Assembly (NCBI GenBank): GCA_015179125.1
Contig: WHVA01000002.1
Location: 124,001 to 188,000, forward strand
Direction: 5' to 3'
Length of the DNA: 64,000 bases
From: Gautieria morchelliformis
Lineage: Eukaryota > Basidiomycota > Agaricomycetes > Gomphales > Gomphaceae
Shown: in pieces, positions 42,350 through 53,500 of the stretch
How the letters are laid out: each line of letters begins with the position of its first letter
How positions within the stretch are numbered: position 1 is the first letter of the stretch
Notes under the pieces: generated by a model
Database searches by the model: none
What the model was told of the DNA's origin: nothing
Seen by the model: only the letters and a program-made list of their open reading frames with translations
Made by a program: the position numbers and the translations under genes

Positions 42350-44365
42350 AGGAAATTTGCGCTCGAACAAGCGAGAACCCAAGAACACCATCCATGGACC
42401 GCTAAATCCACGATGACCTATATTTATATTATATGTGACTCAACCACGCTCACCGGACACATCGGGTCGACATAGATCAGTCATCCGAAGTGCGCCGCCA
42501 CTGATCTCGTCGCTGAGCACAGACAACCACCCTCAGGCTCGTTAGTGAGTACAGCTAAGCCTCCTTTGAAGAGAAAGACGCCGAAAAGCTTATATTAGAT
42601 GAGACGTATTCAGAAGTAAATGATTCAAGCCACAGCAAGCTACCAGTCTGCAGGGAGCTCAGGCAAGTCGTCGTCGTCTTCCTCGATCCAGAATGTCGAC
42701 GCAGGGAGCAGAGGGTAGTCCTTTTCCAGTAAGTCCCTGCTATCCTCAACCGTCAGACACTCGCTATAGTCGCTACCCGAGTCGGAGTCAGAGTCACGTT
42801 CGGAATGCGACTCTGACGACGAATCCAATGGTGGAACGGTGTCCGAAGCTGGAGAAGCCGAACAAGTCCCGTCGGGGGCCTCATCTGCAAACACCGTACT
42901 AGTCGGCTGCGGCGCAGGATTATACACCTGAGGACGGGGACTGCCCACAGACGGTGCCTGAGCTACAATGAGGCGATTCCCATAATCATGGTCTTGACAA
43001 TCCAGGATGCTAGTCCATGCGCCGACAGGATACGGATCAGAAACCAAGGGTTCGGATATGAGTATGTGGGGTGCGAGGAAGGGATACTGGGAGGGAATGA
43101 AACCATGGCAGTAGTCTTTTTGGAGCCCGATATTTGGCAGGATTGACTAAGCGAGCCAGTCAGTGGGGATTGTGCATCAGCTTAGGATTAGACACACCAA
43201 AGCTGGATCGACCCAATCTGGAGGGCCATACATGTCGAAACGACGGCGAGTTCGAAGGGCCAGCCTTCTTGCCTCGTTCACGGCTAACATGTACAGGCCC
43301 CTGGCTTCGTCCTCGGTCTGGGTTGGAGTGCCATCATGATGCTGAAGCGACTCTTGCGCAGAAATGCAGGCACTGGTCTTCTTCTGCATGTGCAGGGTAT
43401 GATTAGAAGTGAACCGTCACGGTGGTGAACTTGAACTCACCGCAGATGCCATCTCTGCTGCGACGTCGGGACTGACGTCGCTACTATGCTGAAGCGACTC
43501 TGGCGCAGAATTGGAGGCACTGGTCTTCTTCTGCATGTGCAGGGTATTAGAAGCTGTGAACCGTCACGGTGGTGAACTTGAACTCACCGCAGATACCATC
43601 TCTGCTGCGACGTCGGGACTGACGTCGCTAGAGACTGTCGGTAATATCGGTTGGTGTTTGGAGAACTGAGTAGAGCCGTGAGGAAGAGTGAAGGACTCTG
43701 GTGAGATACAGTAACCCACCGATCGCCGAAGGGTGCCAGCCAACGCTGTTAGCATGATGCGGGGAACGTTGACGAGGCTCAGGCGCGCAGAGAAAACGAT
43801 GGAGAAGAAGGCAGCCATGTGGATTGTGAGATGATGTGGGAGAGTGCAAGAAGGTCGCTGTGTTGTATTTTGTGTTACCAGAGGTGCAAATTATTTAAGG
43901 AGCGGGTAGGTGAGACAGCCGCAGGAGGGGGAGTCCCCGACTTTCTCCGAAGGAGAGGGAGGGACTCCTCGAACGCAATATGCGTGAGTCCACTAACGCG
44001 GATATATTTGTATTCATTTTAATTGTTGAGTTATCCTGGGGGTGTTTTTAACAGAGGTGCCATAATTAATCCGCAGTGGCCCTCGTCTGCTTTATGGTGG
44101 CGGCGCTTTTCGTTGAACTTGCCTGATTTAAGTAGGCTGATCAACGGAAAATAAAAATAAAAATTCCTTCAAGGGTGATGCATGAATGATCGCCGATATA
44201 TTGCCCCACTGGTTCAGGAGGGACATAGTGTTTTGTGGGCCGTCAACTCGCGTGAAGCGGAACAATCATCAACAACGACATCGATGGTATCAGCCCCCAT
44301 TTCTTGTACTCCATTGTGGTCGGATCCTTAGTCGTTTTAGCTACTAGTAATAGTAAATACCGCCA
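42349..44365 (-). repeat. Right arm of the 2 kb inverted duplication
   Basis: Reverse-complement copy of 38560-40594. It includes the CTTCGG-capped stem-loop (43930-43968) and the whole orphan gene. The outer end loses similarity near the CTACTAGTAATAGTAAATAC stretch. Confidence 0.92.
42640..43818 (-). CDS. Orphan basidiomycete protein, copy B
   Basis: Mirror copy of the gene at 39123-40304, with the same start (MAAFFSIVFSARLS), the same four exons, the same duplicated exon-intron unit and the same end (PELPADW). Differences are single bases: for example an Arg/Cys-type change in the SHSERDSDSD region as seen from the opposite strand, and a few intron positions. Both copies appear open. They are transcribed convergently toward the transporter relic between them, and their promoters lie near the outer parts of the arms. 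Confidence 0.62.
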
Positions 44366-44639
44366 GATTGGAAATTTTTGGATTGCTACCTACTGTAAGC
44401 TTGGCATCTTCCCCAAACATTCGACCTTGCTCGGTTTACATCTTCGAATTAGGATCGACTTGTTTGACTCAATGGTCTATTTCCAGTTAATTTCTCACTG
44501 ATGAACAAGAACCATTTACAGGCTCAGCTAGAGTGATGCTCACCGCAGAATGACCAGACACCTTGCAAACTCAGTTACCAAATTCTAATAGATCGATCCA
44601 ACCGTCATCGGACTCATCACTTCCTTATTCTAATTTCCT

Positions 44640-45620
44640 TGTTTTCTACCGATGCGATGGCCTTTGTGCACCGGGACGCGAGCTCCGAAACAGACTTCGT
44701 TATGGAACAGTGTCACGATATGATGTTTTGGCGTGGCTTCCTGCATGCGAGCTTGCATCTGACGGGCAATATGTCCCTGTCCCTGTTCTTTCCCAGGGAT
44801 CTTTGGATCCTGACGCCTTTACACTTCATCAAGGGCTTCAGCGCCGCATCGTGCTTCATTCGTCCTCGAATTCAGGGCGAAAATTCCTTGGACTCAAGTC
44901 ATATGTGTCAAGATTGGCAACGTCCGATTACTAGATCTCAAGGGAACGGTCCACGAGTCTACCTCCAAAGATCTTGTGGATCTCACCCTCCTAGGATCAG
45001 ACCGTGGACTTCCCGCCTGATGGGTCAGGTATTCTGTCCGCCACTGCCCTTTGGGATTCGATTGTGCATGATTCTTTCCTGCTGAATAGGGTAACTGCGG
45101 CCAATCAGTGGATGCTTCTACATTTGCATTGCTATGTCACAGCAGAAACCTGTCTAGACCCGATTCACTCCCAGATGGATATCGCTGTCACGATGGCCTC
45201 GCGAGACGCCCGCCCGCCTTTCAAGTTCATGTCTTTCCTTGGATCGTCCAAAGTTTTTGTCCAAACCAAGCATATAGCGTGCGGCTAACGCCTCCCTTAA
45301 CACGATCCCCTAAAGACCTGTGGAGATTAGACACATCTGAGAAGTACGTAAGGGGTGAAGAGGTTCTTAGTACATTCAGACCGCGTGGCATCTCTGTCGT
45401 GGAAGACTACTTGCGGTTAGTGTCCACCGAACAACGCGCGGCCGACGTACAGGCAATCAAAGTCGTCCTCGCAGCCGCTCCACCTCCCCCACCATCTGAT
45501 TGGCTCGACTCTGATCAAATTTTGCACGAGTCTTTGGCTTTATGGCAGAAACAATTCGGTGATCAGGGCAAGCTGTGTTGGCATTCCATTGTTTACGTGC
45601 GTATGGATGAAGGTCATTGA
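44640..45620 (+). pseudogene. Kinesin-3 (UNC-104/KIF1-type) tail fragment, broken
   Basis: Consecutive pieces in different plus-strand frames follow the C-terminal region of fungal kinesin-3 motors: YVPVPVLSQG and FTLHQGLQRRIVLHSSSNSGRKF (about 44.78-44.89 kb), VKIGNVRLLDLKGTVHESTS (44.91 kb), PPDGSGILSATALWDSIVHDSFLLNRV (45.02 kb), MDIAVTMASRDARPPFKF (45.18 kb) and then VRLTPPLTRSPKDLWRLDTSEKYVRGEE with FRPRGISVVEDYLRLV (45.28-45.42 kb). The motor and FHA domains are absent. At least three frame changes or stops (near 44.89, 44.99 and 45.28 kb) separate the pieces, and some could also be lost introns. This is a fragment of a host motor gene moved here and decayed; the working gene must be elsewhere. 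Confidence 0.75.
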
Positions 45621-46041
45621 AGATTATGCTGCGTCAGGTGCCTTCCGACACAGACCTTTCCGCTCAGTCGAACTCGCAGTTTGAGCCATCAGTGGTTTCG
45701 GATCCGCTAGCACAGATTATGCCCGGAGGTAAGAATTGGGTGATTTCGTTGTATACCGATAGCTGATGGTTTATTAGCGACTCGCCGACTAAGAAGGGTC
45801 ACTTACTGATCCTTACAGATGCGGGAGAGAATGTCTTGCAAAGGTAAGAATCTCTGTAACGGGCAAATATCACAGCTAACTGAATGTATCGTAGGCCTAA
45901 AGAGCTTCAATGCGCTGACCCTGACTCGAGCAGCGCCGTGCCCCCCGATGTGACGGCCTTTGCGCACCGGGACGCGTCCCTTCCCTCGGTGCTCTCGAGA
46001 CGGATCTACGCACCACATCTGAGGCCCCTGCGCGCGATCGC

Positions 46042-46127
46042 GGGACCTGGAGAGATCTGTTGTTCAGTGGAAGTTGAGGGCAAAATTTGTCCTCAACTTC
46101 ACTGGACGACAGATCTCTCCAGGTCCC
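46042..46127. repeat. Long near-perfect hairpin (37-38 bp stem, 11 nt loop)
   Basis: The left stem 46042-46079 pairs with 46091-46127 around the loop GCAAAATTTGT. Two of the mismatches are T opposite G, which in RNA from the plus strand become G-U pairs, and there is one single-base bulge. Confidence 0.9.
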
Positions 46128-46407
46128 CCGAAGGCCTTCCCGGAGCCGTCCCCCCTTCCCCTTCAAACGCTCAGATGAGGACTCACTTGGGATATCAGGT
46201 GAGTCCACATTTTGATTTACCCTAATTTATTCTTGTAACTGTCGATGCGGTCACCGTTGTGTCACCGCCACCAACCCCTCCACCACCACCACCACCTCCA
46301 CCACTTCCACCACCACCACACACTTGTCACATTGGCAATTATTGTGGTAAGCTTCTACACTTTTAATTGGTTGCCATTTACTGACATCGGGCTTTCCATC
46401 CTGGGCG

Positions 46408-46457
46408 GCCACTGTGGCTCGGGGGACACCCCCGAGCCACCCCCGAGCCACAGTGGC
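46408..46457. repeat. Perfect 18 bp GC-rich hairpin
   Basis: GCCACTGTGGCTCGGGGG (46408-46425) pairs perfectly with 46440-46457. The 14 nt loop contains one more CCCCCGAGCCA unit, so the right side is a small tandem duplication. Confidence 0.9.
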
Positions 46458-46941
46458 GGCGTAGGATCACCGGACGAACTGGGAATGGGTACGCGCGTGC
46501 GGCGCGGGCATACGCGTAATTTCCTCTCAGTCATTTCGTACACTACTGACCCCTTACGCTATAGTGTGTGCACCAAGGTCCCGCCCGATATTCCCCGTAC
46601 CTCTATGAGCCCTTTAAAACCACAACATTTTACATTTACATTTCAAAACTCGCAGAAATCCTATATCAAATTTGTAATTCATTGTAAATTCATTTCAATA
46701 GAGAATATAATTGAACCATTGGAGAAGAATCTGGTCAGGGATCAGCCCTGAGAAGGTCATCCATCCCCAGTGAGAATGAGCGCGTACAGAATACTACATG
46801 ATAACAATTACACTGTGAAAAGAGTACATAGGTGGCACCTGCTAGTACTGGGACAGTGACTGAACAAAACGTCAACACCGCAGGCAAGTACGAGGAATCC
46901 ATTATACACACGCATTTTCACAAAATCCCATCACGACCTGG

Positions 46942-47540
46942 TCAAAGGAGGCTTCGAATTATGTGTTCGCCATCGACTAGCACACAGGGTCCTCCCAGCA
47001 ACACCTTGTCTGTCAAGCCTGCTTCGGTAATATAGCTCCTTACCGCATCGTCATCTGTCCCAGGCTGCAGCCAGAGCGCCGGTATTTCGAGGCTTTTGGC
47101 CTCCTTTAGAATAGACAAGGTGATCCTAAGCGGCAAAGGTATGTGAGCATGAGCACAGGGTATTGGGAATGAAACACTAACGCTGGTGGAGTGATTATGG
47201 AGACAGAAGTAGTTGACGGAGAGGGCAGCTCAGATAGTTTGCGCAAGGTATCTATTCCTTGCAGATTATCTTCTTTCTGAGGTAATGTCTGCATGAGTGC
47301 GGGGAACGCGCACGGGAGTGAGGCAAGTTGTAGGACTCACGGGATGAATTGGCGTAACGACTTTGTCGTGAGCTTTATACCATTTGAGTACCTGCCCGGG
47401 GAATACGTTCAACACGAATTCAGCGTCATGAGCAATAATATTGCCTTTGTTCCGAACTTGCTTTCATCCTTACTAGCTCCAATGACTGCGTACTGGGGAG
47501 AAGAGAAGAATCTCTGCTGGAGCTGCACGACAGTAGACAT
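46942..47540 (-). CDS. CoA-binding (Rossmann-fold) domain protein
   Basis: Start at 47540 (MSTVVQLQQRFFSSPQYAVIGAS). The glycine-rich Rossmann turn is YAVIGASKDESKFGT. It is followed by VLKWYKAHDKVVTPIHP, then GIDTLRKLSELPSPSTTSVSIITPP, and finally SLEIPALWLQPGTDDDAVRSYI and VLLGGPCVLVDGEHI. This is the complete short CoA_binding_2 layout of about 140-150 residues, as in bacterial YccU and fungal homologues that bind CoA or a similar nucleotide; the physiological role is not known. Four exons are implied, with introns near 47.44-47.46, 47.30-47.34 and 47.13-47.19 kb, and a GTGAGT donor is visible after IHP. The gene lies just downstream of the alanyl-tRNA synthetase gene, on the same strand. 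Confidence 0.82.
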
Positions 47541-47891
47541 AGTAATACACCGAGGTCTGCACCCGATGTCGATGAGAACTCAGTGTCTAGGAAAGATGAC
47601 AACGGTAGAGACTTTAAATAAATACCGTAAGTTTCCAACGGTGGCCTTTGGAATGAAGGAAGTGATACTCGGGTGCGACGTGGGTCGATGAAGGGCTGTC
47701 ACTGTAGCACCCACTTGTTTTGTACAAACCACTGGGAAAAGATGTGCTATCTATACTCCTCTTGAGCACACGTAACAATGAGGATCAGTTCCTAAGTGGT
47801 ATAGGCCAGTCTCACAGCTGCGCAGCTATGAAAGTACTTGTAACAATTAGTTTATGTATGTACGTTATTTTGTCTACATGTTCACAGCACA

Positions 47892-50800
47892 TTATGACTT
47901 GAACACTTGCAGGTAAGACGATTCTGCGATACGCAGAGCCTCGTCGACCTTGTCTAGATGGACGCCAACACCTTGCGCGGAATCTTCCTTCCCGCCAGCC
48001 TACCACTAACGTCAACAACCCACCAAACCAAGAGACTGTACGGCATACCTTTCCACCCAGTGTCGCTGTCACCCGCGACGCCCAAATGCGGGCATCAAAT
48101 TCTTTGGAGGTCAGAGGTTTAGGAAGATAGTTAACATGAACCACTCTTCCTTCATCAAAGTCAATGCTGAACGTATACATTGCTTTCCCAGCCGTTTTCG
48201 CTTGCGTGGCGATGGCCTGAAGTACCTGACGTCCGATATAAGCTAAATCAGAAATCAGATGCGTAAGTTTTACCTTAGTATTTCCTCCAACTTCCAATAA
48301 TTTGAAGTATCCGGGGGCGTCTGGATGTTCCTTGAAAAATAACATGAAGTCGTCCGTTGCCTTTCGAACAGAGGTGTTAGCTGTAATGCAATAGTACCCT
48401 TTCCACTTACCATCTTACTCGCAGCCTTTTCTCGCGCCTTGTTCTCGTCGTCGAACGCTTTGCGTACCCGCGCAAAACGGTCTTTTAGCTGCGCCTTGCG
48501 AAGCACGGAAATATCCGCTTGATTAAGTTCCTATCCGATTAGATGTCAATTGTTCTTGTTAGAAAGCGTCAAAACGCGTATTAAACGGACGCACGAGAGT
48601 GTACGCCTTAAGAGCCGCATCCTTGTCTTTACCTGACTTCTTCTCGATGAGATCAAACTTGGCAGTCAACGCGTCTGCTACACGATTCACTTCATACGCT
48701 TCTCGTCCTGTTACGGCGGTGACGCGACGAATCCCCTTCGCAATCCCCGATTCCTCGGTGACCACGAGGTCCTTGATAACACCTGTTTTCGCCACATGTC
48801 TGCAAACAATACCTCAGCCACATCATGAAGCGATTCGTTGGGGGAACTCACGTTCCGCCACAGAACTCAACGCTAGTGGAGCGCCACCTTGAGTTCGTGA
48901 TATTCTTCTCCATGTCGTCGACGCTGTATTCTAGGGTAACTACGCGCACTGGATCAGGGTATGCCTCCCCAAATACAGCCCTCAAGCCCGGGATCAGTTG
49001 CGCAGTTTTCAGGTCAACCTCTTTGCTAAAAACCTCGACGTTGCGCTGAATCCAATCGACAGAGAGTCGCTCGATTTTGCTAAGCTCGCTAAGTGTTACT
49101 CCCGTTTTGTGACTGAAATCAAAGCGTAATTTTGTTGGGGCTACGAGGGAACCTTTTTGATCAATGTGGTCGCCCAGAATCTCTCGCAGCGCAAAATTCA
49201 GGATGTGTGTCGCAGTATGGTTGTTCCGAATTGGCCATCGTCGTATCTAACCGGAGCCAGATCAATAAAGACCGCCTGAAACTGTTACGGTCTGCATTTT
49301 ACCTCGTCGTACTCAGCATCGACCTCGCTTCCAACGCTTAGCTCGCCATATTTGAGGTGACCAATGTGCAGCACGTAGCCATTGAATACCTGGACATCTT
49401 CTACCTCGAACACGGCTTCCATGCCGATCATGATCTTTCCTGTATCATGTTCCTGGCCACCACTTTCTGCGTAGAAGTTGGTGCGATCAAGTAACAGACC
49501 AAATCTAGCATCTGCTGGAATGCTTTGCGTATTCTTCAAGAATGACTTGTTATGGTATATGGCTTTGATTTGCCCCTGCACCATCTCTCGTCCTAGATTG
49601 AAAGTTAGCATCTTCAAATACTTACCCAGAGCTCACGTACCATATTTGAACGAGTCGTCTGTCTTAGGTACACTTGCATCTTGTTCCAAAACACCCAGGT
49701 CATGTACGTCAAGCTTGACTACAGCTCTGCCAGCCTCCTTGCCTCGCGCCTTACTGGCCTCTTTCGATTGTGCCTGGGCCTCTTCAAACTGAACATCATT
49801 TACGCTGAGGCCAATTTCTTGTGCCATAAGCCGGGTAAGATCCACAGGAAATCCGTATGTGTCGTATAAACGCCAGACGTCCTTCCCGTGTAACTCTGCA
49901 GCACCCGCCTCTCTCGCACGAGATGCATACCCATCAAAAAGTTTCTCACCCCGGTCCAGCGTTCGCGAGAATGACTGTTCTTCTTCATCAAGGATCTCCT
50001 TCAGCTCATCGCCCTTTCGGGTCAACTCTGGAAACACATGTCCTAGCTGCTGTACAACAATTGGCACGAGCTGCGAGAAGAAACTGCCAATCTGCACGTT
50101 GAGCTTCTTCCTTGCATATCGAGCCCCTCGCCGAAGAATTCGGCGTAGAACATAGCCACGGCCGACACTGTCTGGAACACCCCCGTCAGATAGCGCAAAA
50201 GTGAGGGTACGGGCGTGGTCTGCGATGACACGATACGCTGTGTCAATCCCGTCCGTATCTTCTGCGCCCAGTTTTCCCTCGTAGGGGCGGACACCGGTCA
50301 TTTCCTGAATCTTGTCAAATAGGGGGATGAAGACATCGGTATCATAGTTTGAACGACGATCCTGAATCACCGACACGAGGCGTTCAAACCCCATTCCAGT
50401 GTCAACGTGTTTAGAGGGAAGCGGCTTAAGTGAGCCGTCGTCCTCACGGTTGAAAGTGATAAACACATTGTTCCATATCTCTAGTACATCTGGGTCGTCC
50501 ATATTCACCAAATGGGCAGCATTGCGTCCACCAATGCGGTCATAGTGAATCTCACTACAAGTAATGAGAATGGCGAAGGTTACAACCGATCCAATCTTAC
50601 CTGCAAGGACCGCAGGGGCCTGTTGCCCCCATTTCTATTGACCAGTAAGTAAGCCTAGGAATACAATACAAGACGTATCACCTACCCCAGAAGTTGTCTT
50701 TTGCGGTACCAGTCAAAATATGATCCTCGGCAACGCCATGATCCAGCCAGAACTGACGTGCTTCAAGGTCAGGGTTCAAGCCAGTTTTAGGATCCCCCTC

Positions 50801-51449
50801 GAAGTAGGTGACATAGAGACGATCTTTGGGGAGCTTGTACACCTCTGTGAGAATTTCCCATGAATACGCAATGGCCTCTTTCTGGTCATCCATGAGATAC
50901 GTCAATGGAAAAGACGTGTGTGCCAGCTAACTTTGAAGTAGTCTCCAAAGGACCAGTTTCCCAGCATCTCGAAGAACGTGTGGTGATAGGTATCAAGTCC
51001 TAACAGGTTCACGTATTGGGGAACCGTCGTCATGACATGACAGATCCGATATCTTACCAACGTCATCCAAATCTAAGTGTGTTCTTAGTAGATGCAATAT
51101 GCAAGCAGTAGTTGGATAAAGCACCATTGTGTTTCCCTCCCGCCCTGATACACTTTTGAGTGTTGAACGCGCGTCGTAGTTTTGAGAGGTCAGAGTTAGG
51201 GTCTACAGTACCTAGAAATATGGATTTGTATTGATTCATACCCGCGTTCGCAAACAAGAGAGTGGGATCTTCGTATGGTATGGTGGAAGACGACGGCCAA
51301 AACGTGTGGCCCTTGGCTTCAAAGAAGTCAAAGAAAGCCTGGCGAACTTTTGATGATGTCCAAGGGCCATTGTAGCGTTCCATGGGCATATTGCGAACCG
51401 AGGAGAGTAGTCGGAATGTAGACAGTGGCTGTATGCGCATGCAACGCAC
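47892..51449 (-). CDS. ALA1: Alanyl-tRNA synthetase
   Basis: Class II synthetase that charges tRNA-Ala. The catalytic domain begins [26 protein letters not shown] and continues [56 protein letters not shown] and [16 protein letters not shown]. The recognition region has GMGFERLV and [16 protein letters not shown]. The editing domain carries [10 protein letters not shown] (HxxxH) and EFCGGTHV, the zinc-site residues. The tail ends [19 protein letters not shown]. At about 950-970 residues it is of normal length, with no break found. Among many introns, one exon is only 15 bp (51058-51072, encoding DLDDV in frame). Two start regions are visible: Met at 51449 adds a basic, Ser/Arg-rich leader ([19 protein letters not shown]), and Met at 51389 or 51383 starts the core. 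One gene may thus supply mitochondrial and cytosolic enzymes, as yeast ALA1 does. Confidence 0.95.
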
Positions 51450-51708
51450 AGCGTTGGTTCCGTGTCACGATGCGATGACTCCACATCAGGTCACGTGATC
51501 CGAAGGCAACGCCTGCAAGCGAGATCTAGCAGCGCTCAGCGTTTATTGGTGCACGATATTCGTAACAGCAACAGTACTTCAACATGGGCGCCCAAATTAC
51601 CGTAAAGCAAATAGCACCCTTCCCCCAACTCTTTACTCGTTGCTGGCGTGCTGGCGACAGCGCCTGCCCGTCTAATTTGTGTTCAACTGGCTTGATTCTT
51701 GACCGCAA

Positions 51709-53500
51709 ATGACTGTCCTCAACTTTACTTTCCAAGGTATGGACTAGTGTTCATTATTTTGGCTGGTTCAGACCTAACAGTCTCCCAAGCGGCTTCACCC
51801 CTCATCAACTATACTGGTATGTGGACTGAGGGTATGTTAGTGCATTTGCATAGCAGAGTTTTCGCTCAAACAACACAGGGAGTTTAACCGACGGCTACAA
51901 TGGGTCGTTTCGCGTGACACAAGCAGCGAATGCCTCTGCTTCTTTCCTTTTTGTTGGTGCGCGCCATGCACAATCTGGTTTGGTGTAATTTTTACCCAGC
52001 ACACACAGGCACGGCTGTATCGCTTTTTGGGTGCGTTATGTCGTCATTGGTGCTTGAGATGTTGGTTTAACACGACAACGTGCAGTACTACTCGTCCAGA
52101 TCACGGTAGTTATACCGTTGATGTGGATCAGCTACCCCAGTTTATAGGCTCTGGCTTCTCCGGTGTGAATGAATCCAATAGCTCTTTATCGCATGAGGAC
52201 AATTTGGGATACACGCAACATACCGTTACATTGACCAACGTGCCAGTGCCTAATCAGCCATTTCTCGACTTGGACTTTGTTTCAATAGAACGACAGATTG
52301 GGCAAACGGGGTGCGTGATTAGAATCAGGTTAACTTGCCAAAACTGGGCGCTGACTTCCTGCGTTGCAGAGACAACATATTTCAAGCCACATTGGACGAC
52401 ACGTCCCTGACTTCAGTGCATTATGTGGGTGCTTGGAGTCCTGAGACCGGCGTGTCTTCCGCCCATCAAGGTACTCTCCATAGCACCAAAACGGCCAATG
52501 CCCAAGTAAATATTACATTCCAAGGATCCTCAGTTGTACGTCAAACCGCGTGTACTGGTTGATTCTGTCAGCTGTAACATGTCTCTGTCTGCCAGGAGAT
52601 ATATGGCCAATATGCTAACGCTCCCTACACGGTTACCTTAGACAACCAGGAGCCAGATAGCTTTCAAGGACTTGGTTTTGATTTGGCATCCAACCTTCAA
52701 TATCCACAAACACTGCTCTATCTTGCAGATGGGCTCTCAGAGAATGTCGATCACACCGTGGCGCTCACGAATAGCAACTCAGACGGGAACCGACCATTCA
52801 TCTTTGATTTTGCCGTTGTTCGCAGCACGCATAAGTAAGTAACATTTGCTGCCATCTTGTCTTCGGTTGACAATTTTCGCGTAGTCTCACGGCAGCTACG
52901 CCGATATCTGACGGCAGTTCCAAGCACCATACAGCAGTCGGCACCATTGTAGGCGGAGTCCTTGGAGCACTAGCCCTAATAGCAGTCCTTGGAATAAGCG
53001 CCATAATACTCGTCCGTCGCCGCCGACGTCGTGGGGACGGGATTCAAATGGACCTGATTGACGATGAAATGACATATGTTGTACCATATGATGTCAACTT
53101 TAATGCCCCTCTCCCACCGGTGCCGTCGGGGGATAATCCGATTGCTCCATCATCGAAAGTCCGTCCCGCTGTCCACCACCGCGTCGAACAGAGCATAGAT
53201 TCCGGCGCTGGGCCAAGTTCGATCGAACCTTCAGAAATCTCGGCCAGTTCAAGCACCCACGTCCACACACGTCCTTTGCCGAAAGGCTTGGGTGCCTCTG
53301 GTGCCGTGCCCTCTTCCCAGGCAGTGTCCACTTCATCAAAGGATGCACAGAGACGGGCCATTCTACAACGAGACGCTAATGGCGAGGACTCCCAGGAATC
53401 CGCCCGCGAGGAAGACGCAGGTGTAGTATTGGATCCAGAGGAAGTACCAGCATCGACATGGTTGCCTCCAGCTTATAATCCAGATTGGGATCATAATTAG
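51709..53500 (+). CDS. Single-pass membrane protein with two extracellular beta-sandwich-like repeats
   Basis: The protein starts MTVLNFTFQ; after an intron it continues DLTVSQAASPLINYTGMWTEG. The extracellular part has many N-glycosylation sites and two similar modules, each with a W-containing strand (MWTEG; VGAWSPE), a FRVTQAANASASFLF-like strand, a DGSYTVDVD or YTVTLDNQ strand and a HTVTLTN/HTVALTN strand before FLDLDFVSI or FIFDFAVV. One transmembrane helix (TIVGGVLGALALIAVLGISA, about 52.95-53.01 kb) precedes RRRRRR and a 150-residue cytoplasmic tail rich in Pro and Ser. Such proteins are common in Agaricomycetes, and their ligand is unknown. No signal peptide is obvious with this start, so an upstream exon or start may be missing. 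Introns lie near 51.74, 51.84, 51.96, 52.33, 52.54-52.59 and 52.84 kb. Confidence 0.7.

Larger units (their letters stand above)
45621..46941. other. Gap with hairpins and simple repeats, no clear gene
   Basis: Open stretches such as DAGENVLQRPKELQCADPDSSSAV (about 45.82-45.93 kb) may continue the broken kinesin fragment, but I cannot prove it. A phrase of about 30 bp (GCCTTTG.GCACCGGGACGCG) at 45951-45975 repeats one at 44657-44680. A CCACCA tract lies at 46263-46320. Two strong hairpins are listed separately. Confidence 0.45.

Noticed and set aside
38560-44365. Treating the 2 kb mirror arms as terminal repeats of one large transposon
   Set aside because: No target duplication or transposase was found, and the spacer is a piece of the neighbouring transporter gene; segmental rearrangement explains it better.
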